A stretch of DNA of 64,000 bases from HLUCCA09 sp038745585 (GCA_038745585.1 JBCDLH010000008.1:124001-188000), one strand, 5' to 3'; shown: positions 33,887-43,326, counted from the stretch's first letter. The notes: generated from the sequence alone by a model not told the origin. Numbers and translations are program-made.

Positions 33887-35647
33887 TTAGGTGAACACCG
33901 CGTCCGCGTCCTCCTCCCCAATGGTGGCGGCCAGATCGCGGATTGCGCGTGGCGTATCCTCTGCCCGAGACAAGGTCCAGCCGATCTGTGCCGTGAAGTC
34001 GACAACGCGGGCAGCGATGACGATCTGCTGCGTGCCGCGCGGCTTGAGCCGCCCCACTTCTAGATAGATTGAGGGCTCGAGCGCAAGCTCGCCCGGCCCG
34101 TCATAGCGGAAGATCCAGACATCGCCCGAGTGCAAGCCGAGCGACACGGCCCGCCCGCCCATATCCGCAGTCGCGTCGACATCCGGGTGCAGGTGAAACC
34201 GGAGGGTAAAGCCGAGACCCTGCATCTTGGTCTCGGTCAGCTTGCGGTCGAAGCGCGTCCTGTCGCGGTCTGTCAGAGCGCCCACCGTGTCGCGCCCGAC
34301 GAGAACGCCGCCATCGCGCGACAGCGTAAGCTTGCGCACATGGGCAAGTCCGTGGCTGGCGCTGTAACCGTCATGCCCGAGCATAAGGTGGTGCCCGCCC
34401 GCATCCTGGTGGGCCTCGACGCGCACGTCCCGCGGTGCAGCTTCGAGGATCTCGCCAAACGGGGCGCTCTTGCCGCCATTGAGCGCCGAGAGCGCGATCC
34501 GGGAGGAGGCGTGTGCGTCGAGCGTGAGCGTCGCATGCGCCCGCGTCTCCCGCCCGACACGGCGCCACGCCTCACCAAAGGCGACGCCGGAGCCGCAATT
34601 GACGATGACCGGGCGACGCCCGCTGGTCAGCTCAAACGCGAGCGTAGAGGCATGCGCGTCAACGGAGGCCGCTCCCGTGGGCGGCGGTGCGGCATCGGCG
34701 ATCACCGTCGTCCGCCCGGCGGACAGGCGGGCATAGCCCATCGACAGGCCCTCGCTCCGGGCCCGGCCGCGGATACCGGCCGCCGAAAGCGCCTGGTCGA
34801 GCCGGCCCTCGATGCCTTGGCTGCCGCCGTGGAACCGCGCGAGCCCGCCATCACTGTGCCTGAGCGCGCGCAAGGTGGGCGCGATCCGCTCCATCGCCGC
34901 GCGCTGGGCCGGTCGCGGAAAGCGGCCCGCGGCATCGAGCGCTTCAGCGACCCATGAGAGCAGCACGAAGACCTCCATCAGGTGCTCTGGATTGCGTGTT
35001 GCCAGGCCCCCTGCGGCGTCGATCTCAGTCTCGCATTCGCTTTCGAGTGCGGCGAGCGCAGCCGGAACGTGGCCCTCCATCCCCGTCACCGAAAGCCCAG
35101 CATAGATGAGCCCCGAGAGCGCATTAAAGCGGGCAAGGCCCGGCGGCGCGCGATGCCACCGGCGGGCAAGGACGTTGCATTGCCGGCCAAGCGTGTCGAA
35201 AAGCAGGCGCGAGTCCGCAGGCGCCTGGGCATGGAGGAGGAGAACCGCGTGGTTGACGAGCCGGATCAGGCGCCTGCCCGTCAGATCCGGCTCCCAGCTC
35301 GGGCGTTGCCCCGCCCCGAAGCGGGCGATCCATGCCCAGACCCAGCCTTGCGCGGTCTCGCGCGCCTCTGGCGTGCCGAGCGCGGCGAGATCGTCCAGCC
35401 AAAGAAAGCTATGCAATTCCCGCTCGAAGCGGGGGCTCGGGGTGTTCAGGTTCCAGATCCCGCTCCCGGGTGCTTCGACGAGATGCCCGGCAAAGAGATA
35501 GTTGCCGGCCACGAGTTGCCGGCCACGGGCCACCGAGCCAAAAGAACGCGGCTCGGGCTGCGTGACAAATCCGGTCGCGGTCGGTCCCCGCATCGCGAGC
35601 CGCGTCTGCAAGTCGCCAAAGACAGGTCCTCGTGTTGCGGCGTTCAT
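33887..35647 (-). CDS. Heparinase II/III family protein
   Basis: A 586-residue protein with an N-terminal alpha/alpha-toroid part (about 60-300) and a C-terminal beta-sandwich (about 320-560) of the heparinase II/III-like domain, with VDAHASTLAFELTSGRRPVI, NCGSGVAFGEAWR and GHDGYSASHGLAHVRKLTLS. No signal peptide is visible. Members are polysaccharide lyases or relatives; in Rhodobacterales a copy commonly sits beside purH, and its substrate is not known. The gap to purH is 68 nt, so both may be in one transcript. Confidence 0.88.
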   Translation of the reverse strand: MNAATRGPVFGDLQTRLAMRGPTATGFVTQPEPRSFGSVARGRQLVAGNYLFAGHLVEAPGSGIWNLNTPSPRFERELHSFLWLDDLAALGTPEARETAQGWVWAWIARFGAGQRPSWEPDLTGRRLIRLVNHAVLLLHAQAPADSRLLFDTLGRQCNVLARRWHRAPPGLARFNALSGLIYAGLSVTGMEGHVPAALAALESECETEIDAAGGLATRNPEHLMEVFVLLSWVAEALDAAGRFPRPAQRAAMERIAPTLRALRHSDGGLARFHGGSQGIEGRLDQALSAAGIRGRARSEGLSMGYARLSAGRTTVIADAAPPPTGAASVDAHASTLAFELTSGRRPVIVNCGSGVAFGEAWRRVGRETRAHATLTLDAHASSRIALSALNGGKSAPFGEILEAAPRDVRVEAHQDAGGHHLMLGHDGYSASHGLAHVRKLTLSRDGGVLVGRDTVGALTDRDRTRFDRKLTETKMQGLGFTLRFHLHPDVDATADMGGRAVSLGLHSGDVWIFRYDGPGELALEPSIYLEVGRLKPRGTQQIVIAARVVDFTAQIGWTLSRAEDTPRAIRDLAATIGEEDADAVFT

Positions 35648-35762
35648 CGCAGCGGTCGCTCCGTCCTTGGGCGCCGGGATCAGCGCGCTTGGCCTGTGGA
35701 TAAGCTAAGCGGGTAAAGAGAGCTCTGTCACGATCTCGCGCGGGCAGACATGCCAAAGCGTG

Positions 35763-37052
35763 TCAGCGCTGCATCTCACGAGTGAGCGCTGCAATGAAGA
35801 ACCCGTCGATCCCGTTCCGCTCGTCCCAGCTTTCGGGCGTGATCCGCCAAGCAGCCGGCCCCACCTGCCAGTCCGGCGCGAGGCCGGGCGCTTGGGCGTC
35901 CGGGTCGTGCCGCAGGCCGGGGTGCCGGGCAAGGGCGCCGGCAAGCAGGGCCTCGCCCTCCTCCGGCAGGAGCGAGCACGTGCACAGGACGAGCCGACCG
36001 CCCGGCGCTAGGCAGGCAACGGCGCAGTCGACAAGGGAGGATTGCAGTGGCAGAAGCGTCTTAAGCGACGCCACATCCTTGGCGAAGGGCAGATCGGGAT
36101 GGCGGCGGATCGTGCCGGTTGCCGTGCAGGGCGCATCGAGCAGGACCGCGTCGAAGATGGGCCCGGGCGCATAGCTCAGCGCATCCGCTGTCACAAGCTC
36201 TGCCGTAAGGCCCGTGCGCGCCAGATTGTCCTTAAGGCGCTGTAGACGGTCGGCCGAAATGTCGAGCGCCGTGACGCGCGCGCCAGCGCCAGCAAGTTGG
36301 AGCGTCTTGCCGCCCGGCGCGGCGCAGAGATCGAGGACACGCGCGCCGGTTTTGGCGTCGAGAAGGCGTGCCGGGAGGGCTGCCGCCGCGTCCTGCACCC
36401 ACCACGCCCCCTCGGCATAGCCCGGCAGCGCGGAAACCTGTCGCGCCGATGTCACCCGCACGCTCCCTGTCGGTAGGACGTCGCCGCCGAGCCGCGTGGC
36501 CCAGCACGCGGGATCCTCGCCCGGCCGCAGCGTCAGATCGAGCGGCGGTGGGGCTGCGAAGACACGCTCCATCCGGGCGACACGCGCATTGCCATAGGCG
36601 GCGCCGAGGCGGCCTCGGAGCCAGTTCGGCAAGCGTTTCGGTGGACGCTCCGCAAAGGCGGCGGGGTCTTCCTCGGCAACCCGGCGCAAGACGGCGTTGA
36701 CCATCCCGGCCACGCGGCTCTGCTTGCCCCGAGCCCGCGCCACCGCGTCATGCACAACGCCATGCGGCGCCTCGCCTTCGACCAGCATCTCGACAGTGGC
36801 CAGCCGAAGAATGTCGCGAATGTCGGCGCGCGGGGCGCGCTGCAGCCAGGGCTTCAACGCGGCATCTGCGGGGCCGAGATGCCGCATCGTCGAACGGGCG
36901 AGGCGCCCGGCCCGTGCCCGCACCTCGGGCGCAGCCCCAGCAAAGCCGGGCGCGGCTTCGAGCTCGGCCAGGATCTTTCCGCTCGCCAACACGCCCCGGA
37001 GCAAATCCAAAGCCAGCGCGCGGGGATCGGTTTGGTTGGCGGGCTGAGACAC
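35763..37052 (-). CDS. RsmB/NOP family RNA methyltransferase
   Basis: A 429-residue SAM-dependent RNA m5C methyltransferase. The N-terminal NusB-like domain (about 10-140) is followed by the catalytic domain with VLDLCAAPGGKTLQLAGAGA (motif I), LDAPCTATGTIRRHPDLPF (motif IV with its Pro-Cys) and LVLCTCSLLPEEGE (motif VI with the catalytic TCS cysteine). Probable target is 16S rRNA C967 as for RsmB, or a related site. Start is GTG at 37052, where the N-terminal domain begins; no strong ribosome site is seen. Confidence 0.93.
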   Translation of the reverse strand: MSQPANQTDPRALALDLLRGVLASGKILAELEAAPGFAGAAPEVRARAGRLARSTMRHLGPADAALKPWLQRAPRADIRDILRLATVEMLVEGEAPHGVVHDAVARARGKQSRVAGMVNAVLRRVAEEDPAAFAERPPKRLPNWLRGRLGAAYGNARVARMERVFAAPPPLDLTLRPGEDPACWATRLGGDVLPTGSVRVTSARQVSALPGYAEGAWWVQDAAAALPARLLDAKTGARVLDLCAAPGGKTLQLAGAGARVTALDISADRLQRLKDNLARTGLTAELVTADALSYAPGPIFDAVLLDAPCTATGTIRRHPDLPFAKDVASLKTLLPLQSSLVDCAVACLAPGGRLVLCTCSLLPEEGEALLAGALARHPGLRHDPDAQAPGLAPDWQVGPAAWRITPESWDERNGIDGFFIAALTREMQR

Positions 37053-37144
37053 GGGCGCAGGACTCTCGCTAAGGCGGGGCGGATTGCAGAAGGACCGGCG
37101 CGGCGTATATCAGTTACACGGATCGAACAACCAAAGGGTGCCCG

Positions 37145-37336
37145 ATGGCCGAGAGTGAGGACCGGCGAAACGACCTGCCCGAGGCCGCCAAACGCGCCCT
37201 CGCCGAAGCCGCGGCGCGGCGCGAGGCGATCGACGCCAAGGTCCGCGCGATGCCCAAAGAGCTCGGTGGGCGCACAGGCCCAGAGCCCGCGCGCTACGGC
37301 GATTGGGAAAAGAAGGGCATCGCGAGCGATTTCTAA
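37145..37336 (+). CDS. DUF1674 protein (SDHAF4-like succinate dehydrogenase assembly factor)
   Basis: A 63-residue protein ending in the family hallmark GPEPARYGDWEKKGIASDF. DUF1674 proteins are bacterial relatives of SDHAF4, which binds flavinylated SdhA and protects it before succinate dehydrogenase assembly. The N-terminal half is charged and helical. It is monocistronic between the divergent methyltransferase gene and the convergent cobS. Confidence 0.9.
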   Translation: MAESEDRRNDLPEAAKRALAEAAARREAIDAKVRAMPKELGGRTGPEPARYGDWEKKGIASDF

Positions 37337-37392
37337 GCGCGCATCGTCGGGAGCTTGGCTCAAACGCTGCAACGGGGCCATGTCCGAGCGCC

Positions 37393-38154
37393 CTAGCCGA
37401 ACGCACCCGAGCCCAAGATCAGAGAGACCGCGAGCCACGACGCGGCTTCCGAGCTGACTTGGACAGCCCCGAGCACGTCCCCTGTCTGCCCGCCAAGCCG
37501 ACGCCACGCCAGGCGCGCGACCAGCCCGGCTGCGACGATCACAGCGAGGATCACCGGGATCGCCAAGACCCCGAGCGGGAGCACGCAGATCAAGCCGATG
37601 GCCACGCCAACCACAAGGCTCCGCCCGCCACTGCCCGAGGCCATCTGCCCGAGCCCGCTCGCCCGGGCCGCGGGCAGGGCAACTGCAACTGCGAGCATCG
37701 CCGTCCGGCTCGCTGCGGCAATCGCCAGAAAGGCGGCGAGGGTCGCGTCGCCACCGAGATCTGCCAGCGCAGCCGCCGTCAGCGCGAGCGTTAGACCGAG
37801 CGTCAAAACGCCGTAGCTTCCAATGCGGCTGTCGCGCATGATCTCGAGCCGCCGCTCCTTGTCCGCGCCGGCAAGCCCGTCTGCAAAGTCGGCAAGACCA
37901 TCGTAGTGGAGGCCCCCGGTTACCAAAGCGAGCAGGCCAACCGCGCCGATCGCGGCCAGGGCGGGCGCGGCGCCCAGGCCCATTAGGGCCACATGCGCCC
38001 CACCGGCAAGAAGGCCCACGGGGATCCCCACGAGCGGAAAGGCCCACGCCGCCTCGGCAAGGGGGATCGGGCGCGCGATCCGGCCCGCGGGCAGGCGCGT
38101 CAGCATCATCATCGCCAGCCGGATCTCCTCGGCGCGGCGGCGGAGCTGGCTCAT
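37393..38154 (-). CDS. cobS: Adenosylcobinamide-GDP ribazoletransferase
   Basis: A 253-residue inner-membrane enzyme with six or so hydrophobic segments. Family motifs are RLAMMMLTRLPAGR near the start, WAFPLVGIPVGLLAGG, and GGLHYDGLADFADGLAG with ERRLEIMRDSRIGSYG. It joins adenosylcobinamide-GDP with alpha-ribazole to make cobalamin. The ATG at 38154 overlaps the cobT stop (ATGA); the frame is open much further upstream, but only through cobT. Last gene of the minus-strand cobU-cobT-cobS operon. Confidence 0.95.
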   Translation of the reverse strand: MSQLRRRAEEIRLAMMMLTRLPAGRIARPIPLAEAAWAFPLVGIPVGLLAGGAHVALMGLGAAPALAAIGAVGLLALVTGGLHYDGLADFADGLAGADKERRLEIMRDSRIGSYGVLTLGLTLALTAAALADLGGDATLAAFLAIAAASRTAMLAVAVALPAARASGLGQMASGSGGRSLVVGVAIGLICVLPLGVLAIPVILAVIVAAGLVARLAWRRLGGQTGDVLGAVQVSSEAASWLAVSLILGSGAFG

Positions 38155-39155
38155 CCGCCAGACACTCCGGCCTCGCTGAACGTCGCCATACCGTCGTGAC
38201 AGGCCAAGGCGGCGCGTAGGATGCCCAGCGCCAAGGCCGCGCCGGTCCCTTCGCCCAGGGCGAGCCCCAGATCGAGGAGAGGCGAGAGTTCCATTGCGTG
38301 GAGGAGCTTTGCATGGCCCGGCTCGGCGCTCCGATGTGCGGCGATGCAATGGGTAAGCGCGCCCGGGGCCGCCCCATAGAGAGGCGCAACCGCTGCTGTA
38401 CAAATGAACCCATCGAGGAGAACGGGGATGCGCCACAGACGCGCGGCGAGGACCGCCCCGCAAAGCGCGGCCTGCTCACGCCCCCCGAGGGCCGCGAGCA
38501 GACCGAGTGGCGGCAGGCCTCGGTGCCGCGCGACGCCTCGGGCGACGACATCGGCCTTGCGCGCGACGCCTGCCGCATCCGCCCCAGTCCCAGGCCCAAC
38601 CCAGTCTGCCGCCGCGCCGCCGAAGATCGCATGCGCCAGCGCGGCCGCGACTGTCGAATTTCCGATCCCCATCTCGCCGAGCAGTAGAATGTCGGCCTTG
38701 GGATCGACCGCCTCCGCGCCGGCGCGCAACGCCGCGATGCACGCGGCCTCGTCGAGAGCGGGGCCCTCGGTAAAGTCCTCGGTTGGCCGATCGAGCGAAA
38801 GAGGCACAACGCGAAGATCCGCCCCGGCAACGGCGCAAAGCTGGTTGATTGCCGCCCCACCCGCCTTGAAGTTCGCCACCATCTGCGCGGTGACGGCCTG
38901 TGGGAACGGGTTTACGCCTTGCGCGCATATCCCGTGATTTCCGGCAAAAACGATCGCCTGGGCCATGTCGATCTGGGGCCGCTCCGTTCCGCGCCAGCCG
39001 GCGACGAAAACCGCGAGCTCTTCCAGCCGACCGAGCGAGCCCGGCGGCTTGGTCAGCTGCACTTGGCGCGCCCGGGCGGCCGCAGCGGCGTCGGTATCGG
39101 GGGCAGGCAGCGTCTCGAGAAGCGCCGCGACTTGGTCGAGTGTCACGGCCGCCAT
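38151..39155 (-). CDS. cobT: Nicotinate-nucleotide-dimethylbenzimidazole phosphoribosyltransferase
   Basis: A 334-residue CobT. Landmarks are LTKPPGSLGRLEELAVFVAG (about 35-54), IVFAGNHGICAQGVNPFPQA, LLLGEMGIGNSTVAAALAHA, and the catalytic glutamate in GEGTGAALAL near the C-terminus. It makes alpha-ribazole phosphate from dimethylbenzimidazole. The ATG at 39155 leaves 19 nt after cobU and fits the family start; in-frame ATGs at 39185 and 39191 would overlap cobU and cannot be excluded. Confidence 0.95.
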   Translation of the reverse strand: MAAVTLDQVAALLETLPAPDTDAAAAARARQVQLTKPPGSLGRLEELAVFVAGWRGTERPQIDMAQAIVFAGNHGICAQGVNPFPQAVTAQMVANFKAGGAAINQLCAVAGADLRVVPLSLDRPTEDFTEGPALDEAACIAALRAGAEAVDPKADILLLGEMGIGNSTVAAALAHAIFGGAAADWVGPGTGADAAGVARKADVVARGVARHRGLPPLGLLAALGGREQAALCGAVLAARLWRIPVLLDGFICTAAVAPLYGAAPGALTHCIAAHRSAEPGHAKLLHAMELSPLLDLGLALGEGTGAALALGILRAALACHDGMATFSEAGVSGG

Positions 39156-39174
39156 GATGCCGTCAAAGGTCGGG

Positions 39175-39699
39175 TCAGATCGCATGGGCATTCGGCTTCA
39201 GCTGAAGAGGGCATCCGGCCACGCAGAGATAGACCTCTTCGCAGGCGGCCGCGACAGTCTGATTGGTCCAGCCCGCAGCATCGCGGAAGGCGCGGCCGAG
39301 CGATGTGTCCGGGACAACCCCGGCCCCGACCTCGTTGGTCACAAAGACGACCGGGGCGGCGAAGCTCGGGAGCGACGCCGCCAACCCGTCGACTTCGGCC
39401 CGCCAATCCGCACCGTCCAGCATCAGGTTGCTTAGCCAGAGCGTCAAACAATCGACGAGGCGCGGGTGTTCGCCATCGCTCTCGCGCAGCGCTTCCAATA
39501 GGGCGCGCGGCGCCTCCAGCGTGTTCCAACCGGCGCCGCGCCGCGCCCGGTGTTCTGCGATGCGCTCGGCCATCTCGCCATCGCCCGCTTCGGCGGTCGC
39601 GATGTAGATCGCGGGCGCGCCAAGGCGCAGCGTTAACCGCTCCGCCAGGACGCTTTTACCCGAGCGGGCGCCACCGGTGATCAGGATCGACTTCGCCAT
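39175..39699 (-). CDS. cobU: Bifunctional adenosylcobinamide kinase/guanylyltransferase
   Basis: A 174-residue CobU/CobP. The P-loop GGARSGKS lies at about residues 8-15, with AEHRARRGAGWNTLEAP holding the guanylylated His region, LVDCLTLWLSNL (Walker B) and FVTNEVGAGVVPDTSLGRAF. It phosphorylates adenosylcobinamide and transfers GMP to it. First gene of the minus-strand cob operon, divergent from bluE. Confidence 0.95.
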   Translation of the reverse strand: MAKSILITGGARSGKSVLAERLTLRLGAPAIYIATAEAGDGEMAERIAEHRARRGAGWNTLEAPRALLEALRESDGEHPRLVDCLTLWLSNLMLDGADWRAEVDGLAASLPSFAAPVVFVTNEVGAGVVPDTSLGRAFRDAAGWTNQTVAAACEEVYLCVAGCPLQLKPNAHAI

Positions 39700-39831
39700 C
39701 GCCGCGTGTCAAAGCATGCCCGTCCCGCTTTGAAAACCCCATCCTCCCGATCCCCCGATGTCGCCCCCTCGCCCCTCCTATCGCGGTCGCATCGACGCGC
39801 GGCAACGCAGACCCGCCGCCCGGGCCCAGCA

Positions 39832-40620
39832 GTGACGTTCGTTGCCGGGCACTTTGGAGAGTGGCTCCAGGGCCGCCTTGGATCGGACGGTCCGGTGGTT
39901 CTCATAACGCTTGCCTGCCCTGCATTCGGCGTGCGCGCCGAGCTCAGACGAGAGGAGCACCCGGTGCTTTGCCAAACGCCGGAAGTCCTGGACGCGGCGT
40001 CGGCCAACCGCCTGCTGCGCGCGGTGCGCCGGGATTTAACGGGACGCGTCACGCTCCGGGCGGACTTTCCGCCGGGCAGCGGCACGGGCGTCTCAACGGC
40101 GTCGCTCATCGCATTGGCGCGTGCCCTTGGAGCAGAGGAAGGCGACATCGCTCCGGCGTGCTGTGCCGCCGAAGGCGCGAGCGACCCGCTGATGCAGAAG
40201 GCGCCGGACGCGGTTCTTTGGGCGTCGCGCGAGGGACGTGTCGTTCGGGTCGTGCCGCGTCCCCCGCTCTGCGACGTCGTCGGCGGGTTTTTTGGGCCAC
40301 CGCAGAGGACCGACCCTGGCGACACCCACTTTCCCGACATCGTCGACCTGGCGGAATGCTGGGACCAAAGCCGTGACCTTTCCGAATTCGCAGCGCTCGC
40401 TTCCGCCTCGGCGGCGCGGACGACAGCCCTCCGCGGTCCGGCGCAAGACCCGACCGCGGAGATTGCAAAGCGCCTTGGCGCTCTGGGCCATGCCCGCGCG
40501 CATACCGGGCCAGCGCGCGCGCTGCTCTTTGCCCCGGGAAGCGCGCCCCCCGAGACCGCGGCGGCGCTCCGAGCCGCCGGCTTTCGCAGCGTTGTGCGAT
40601 TTCAGACAGGCGCGGCATGA
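39832..40620 (+). CDS. bluE: GHMP-type kinase, probable L-threonine kinase BluE
   Basis: About 262 residues, a GHMP-family kinase (PduX/BluE-like). It shows VTFVAGHFGEWLQGRLG at the start and the nucleotide loop FPPGSGTGVSTASLIALARA (GSGTGxS). In rhodobacters BluE makes L-threonine phosphate, the substrate of the CobC decarboxylase encoded two genes on. The frame is open from 39706, only 6 nt from the divergent cobU start, with no ribosome site; the GTG at 39832 matches where homology begins and leaves space for promoters, but this start is tentative. Stop overlaps cbiB (ATGA). Confidence 0.82.
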   Translation: MTFVAGHFGEWLQGRLGSDGPVVLITLACPAFGVRAELRREEHPVLCQTPEVLDAASANRLLRAVRRDLTGRVTLRADFPPGSGTGVSTASLIALARALGAEEGDIAPACCAAEGASDPLMQKAPDAVLWASREGRVVRVVPRPPLCDVVGGFFGPPQRTDPGDTHFPDIVDLAECWDQSRDLSEFAALASASAARTTALRGPAQDPTAEIAKRLGALGHARAHTGPARALLFAPGSAPPETAAALRAAGFRSVVRFQTGAA

Positions 40621-41564
40621 GTTTTGCGGCCATGATGCTTGTCGCTCTGGTGCTCGATGCGTTGATCGGGTGGCCCGATTGGCTATTTCGCCGGATCGGT
40701 CATCCGGTCACGTGGATCGGCGCTTTGATCGGAGCGCTTGACGGCGCGCTCAATCGCCCCCGTTGGAGCACGCGCGCGCGCGTCCGGCTTGGCGCGCTCA
40801 CGACGCTTGTCTGTGTGTCCGCCGCCTTACTGCCGATGCTTGCGCTACACTGGCTCCTCCCCGACGGTTGGATCGGCGTCCTTCTCGGCGGACTTGCCGC
40901 CTGGCCTCTCGTGGCGGCGCGCGGGCTTTACGATCATGTGGCAGCGGTCGCCCGCCCGCTCGCCGCAGGCGCGATCCAGGAGGCGCGGGCCGCGGTCGCC
41001 CTGATCGTCGGTCGCGATCCGCAGCGCCTCGACCGGGCCGGGATCGCCCGCGCTGCGCTCGAAAGCCTTGCCGAGAACGCCTCGGACGGCGTCGTCGCGC
41101 CGATCTTTTGGGGCGTGCTCCTCGGTCTGCCAGGGATCGCGGCCTACAAGGCGATCAACACGCTCGACTCCATGATCGGGCATCGCACGCCGCGCCACGC
41201 CGCCTTTGGGTACGTCGCCGCAAGGCTAGACGATGCGGCCAATCTGATCCCCGCTCGGCTGACCGGCCCGCTTCTTGGGCTCGCGTCGGGGCGCATCCGC
41301 CGTGCCATCGGCGTTATGCGGCGCGATGCGCGCCAGCACCGCTCGCCCAATGCCGGTTGGCCCGAAGCCGCGATGGCAGGCGCGCTGGGCGTGCGCCTCT
41401 CGGGGCCCCGCGTCTATGCCGATAGCATCGCCGATGAGCCGTGGCTCAACGCCGGCGCGGCGGACCCGCAGCCACAGGACCTCAGCTGGGGCTTGCGGAT
41501 TTACATCCGGGCGATGACGCTCCTTGCCGCAGCCCTTGCCGGGCTGGCATGGGCATTGGCGTAA
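40617..41564 (+). CDS. cbiB: Adenosylcobinamide-phosphate synthase
   Basis: A 315-residue inner-membrane protein of the CbiB/CobD family. Conserved stretches are LDALIGWPDWLFRRIGHPVT near the start, ALESLAENASDGVVAPIFWG (about 142-161) and YKAINTLDSMIGHRTPRHAA. It attaches aminopropanol phosphate (or the amino acid phosphate-derived arm) to adenosylcobyric acid. ATG overlaps the bluE stop; cobC follows after 12 nt, so bluE-cbiB-cobC is one translation-coupled series that builds the nucleotide-loop arm. Confidence 0.94.
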   Translation: MSFAAMMLVALVLDALIGWPDWLFRRIGHPVTWIGALIGALDGALNRPRWSTRARVRLGALTTLVCVSAALLPMLALHWLLPDGWIGVLLGGLAAWPLVAARGLYDHVAAVARPLAAGAIQEARAAVALIVGRDPQRLDRAGIARAALESLAENASDGVVAPIFWGVLLGLPGIAAYKAINTLDSMIGHRTPRHAAFGYVAARLDDAANLIPARLTGPLLGLASGRIRRAIGVMRRDARQHRSPNAGWPEAAMAGALGVRLSGPRVYADSIADEPWLNAGAADPQPQDLSWGLRIYIRAMTLLAAALAGLAWALA

Positions 41565-41576
41565 GAGGGGGAGCGA

Positions 41577-42548
41577 ATGCAGGTGCATGGGGGCGATCCG
41601 GCCGCGGCGATGGTGCGCTTTGGCGGAACGGCGGCAGACTGGCTCGACCTCTCGACCGGCATCAACCCCGTGCCGTTCGCCCTGCCCAAAATTCCACAGC
41701 GCGCCTGGACTGTGCTGCCGATGCCCGGCGAGATCGCCGCGCTCGAAGCCTGTGCCGCGGACGCTTACGGCACGCGCGCGGCGGTTCTCGCCGTTGCCGG
41801 AGCCCAGGCTGCGATCCAGCTCATCCCCCATATCGCGCCTGTGGGCGACGCGCGCATTCTCGGGCCGACCTATGCCGAGCATAGCGCGGCGCTGTGCAAC
41901 GCCGGGTGGCGGGTGATGGAGGTGGGGGATCTCAGAGCTTTGGCGGGAGCCGATCTTGCCGTCGTCGTGAACCCAAACAACCCCGATGGGCGGCGGCATG
42001 CGCCCGACAGCCTTGTCGCTATGGCAGAGCGTGTCGGTCTGCTTGTTGTCGATGAGAGCTTTGTCGATGCGGAGCCCGCGCTTTCGCTTGCGCCATGTCT
42101 TACCCCGGAGGTGCGCAACATCGTCGTTCAGCGCTCCTTCGGAAAGTTCTTTGGGCTGGCCGGGTTGCGCCTTGGGTTTGTCGTGACGGGCGACACGCTG
42201 GCCCACCGGCTGCGGGCCGCGGTCGGGCCATGGCAGGTCAGCGGGCCGGGGATTGTCGTGGGTCAGGCGGGGCTGAGGTCGCGCCCCTGGCAAGCGGAGA
42301 CGCGCAAGCGGCTGCTTCAAGACGCCGCTCGGCTCGATGCAGCCGCCTCGCGCACGGGCTGGACCCTCGTCGGCGGCACACTGCTCTTTCGGACCTATGA
42401 GACCGGCGACGCCGCGGTTGCGCAAAATCGGCTCGCCGAGGCGCAGATCTGGTCGCGCATTTTTCCCTATGCGGCGGGCTGGTTGCGGCTTGGTTTGCCG
42501 GGGAACGCGGCCGACTGGGCGCGCTTGGAGCGGGCCCTTTCGGGATGA
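41577..42548 (+). CDS. cobC: Threonine-phosphate decarboxylase (PLP-dependent)
   Basis: A 323-residue type I aminotransferase-fold enzyme. The start HGGDPAAAMVRFGGTAADWL and LDLSTGINPVPF are typical of CobC/CobD decarboxylases. VVVNPNNPDGRRH binds PLP, and the Schiff-base lysine is in RSFGKFFGLAGLRLGF. It turns L-threonine phosphate (made by BluE) into aminopropanol phosphate for CbiB. AGAGGGGGAG precedes the ATG. The stop overlaps the start of the broken btuF-like frame (ATGA). Confidence 0.93.
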   Translation: MQVHGGDPAAAMVRFGGTAADWLDLSTGINPVPFALPKIPQRAWTVLPMPGEIAALEACAADAYGTRAAVLAVAGAQAAIQLIPHIAPVGDARILGPTYAEHSAALCNAGWRVMEVGDLRALAGADLAVVVNPNNPDGRRHAPDSLVAMAERVGLLVVDESFVDAEPALSLAPCLTPEVRNIVVQRSFGKFFGLAGLRLGFVVTGDTLAHRLRAAVGPWQVSGPGIVVGQAGLRSRPWQAETRKRLLQDAARLDAAASRTGWTLVGGTLLFRTYETGDAAVAQNRLAEAQIWSRIFPYAAGWLRLGLPGNAADWARLERALSG

Positions 42549-43326
42549 TGGATCACGCGGCCCCGTTGCCGTCGCCCCAGGCCGCCGCTCCGAGGCGCCC
42601 CGCGTCCGAAACGGCGCAGCCGCGAGCCCGGCCGATTGCAGTGTGCATGCGCGCGCAAGCCGTTCGGCCAGGGAGAAAGTCGAGCACGATGAAATCGGCG
42701 CCCGCGCCGGTTGCCATGCCCGTCTCCATCCGGCGCCCAACCTCTGTCACGACAGCAACGCGCGCCTCGGCGGCGATGCTGCGCTGGCTGAATCTCCCAG
42801 TGATCGAGATCGACCCTGCTGATTCCCTAGCCGACATCCCGGACCGGATGCGCACATTCGGCACGGCGCTTGGGCGGGCAAAGGTGGCGGAGACTGCCAT
42901 CCAACACTTCGAGGTGGAGGTCGCCGCGCTTCGGAGCACGGTGTCGAAGAAACCACGCACCGCACTCTACGACGCAAACGATTATGCCGACGGCGACCGG
43001 ACGCTGGCATGCGACTTCATCACGGTCGCGGGATTTGCCAATGTTGCGCGTGAGCTGCGCCTGTCGCGCGGCGGCATCTTAGCGCTGGAAGAGATCGTCA
43101 TGGCCGCGCCAGATTTTGTCGTCCACGGCAGCCCCATCGCGGGACGGCGCGGGCCGAGGCTGTGCGCGACCACCCCGCATTGGCTGCACCCAAGACAGGC
43201 GGCGCGGCAATGACGGACCGGGACTGGATCTGCGGCACGCCCTATGTCTTGGAGGCCGTGCGCGCGATGGCGCAGGCACGCGCCGCGCTCGAGGATGGCA
43301 GCCGCAAAGGGAGGGAGAGCCCATGA
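42545..43326 (+). pseudogene. Broken BtuF-like substrate-binding protein gene
   Basis: Recognisable parts of a cobalamin/siderophore-type binding protein (helical-backbone metal receptor) are spread over two frames. Frame one (42545-43213) has MLRWLNLPVIEIDPADSLAD, then FGTALGRA, and LALEEIVMAAPDFVVHGSPI; from about 43140 the expected C-terminal part (TARAEAVRDHPALAAPKTG, DWICGTPYVLEAVRAMA) continues in the -1 frame to the stop at 43324-43326. The first 75 residues of frame one match nothing and lack a signal peptide, so the N-terminal lobe is lost or scrambled. ATGA overlaps with cobC (42545) and cobO (43323) remain, and an internal ATG at 43210 overlaps the frame-one stop. A sequencing error could explain the frameshift but not the odd N-terminus. 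Confidence 0.7.

Noticed and set aside
36854..38860. A 668-codon minus-strand frame across the methyltransferase, DUF1674 and cobS/cobT region.
   Set aside because: Low-complexity Arg/Pro-rich translation, and it overlaps well-supported genes on both strands; codes for nothing recognisable.
39700..39831. Possible cobalamin riboswitch between divergent cobU and bluE.
   Set aside because: No B12-box-like sequence found on either strand in the gap; no other upstream region in the cob cluster showed one either.
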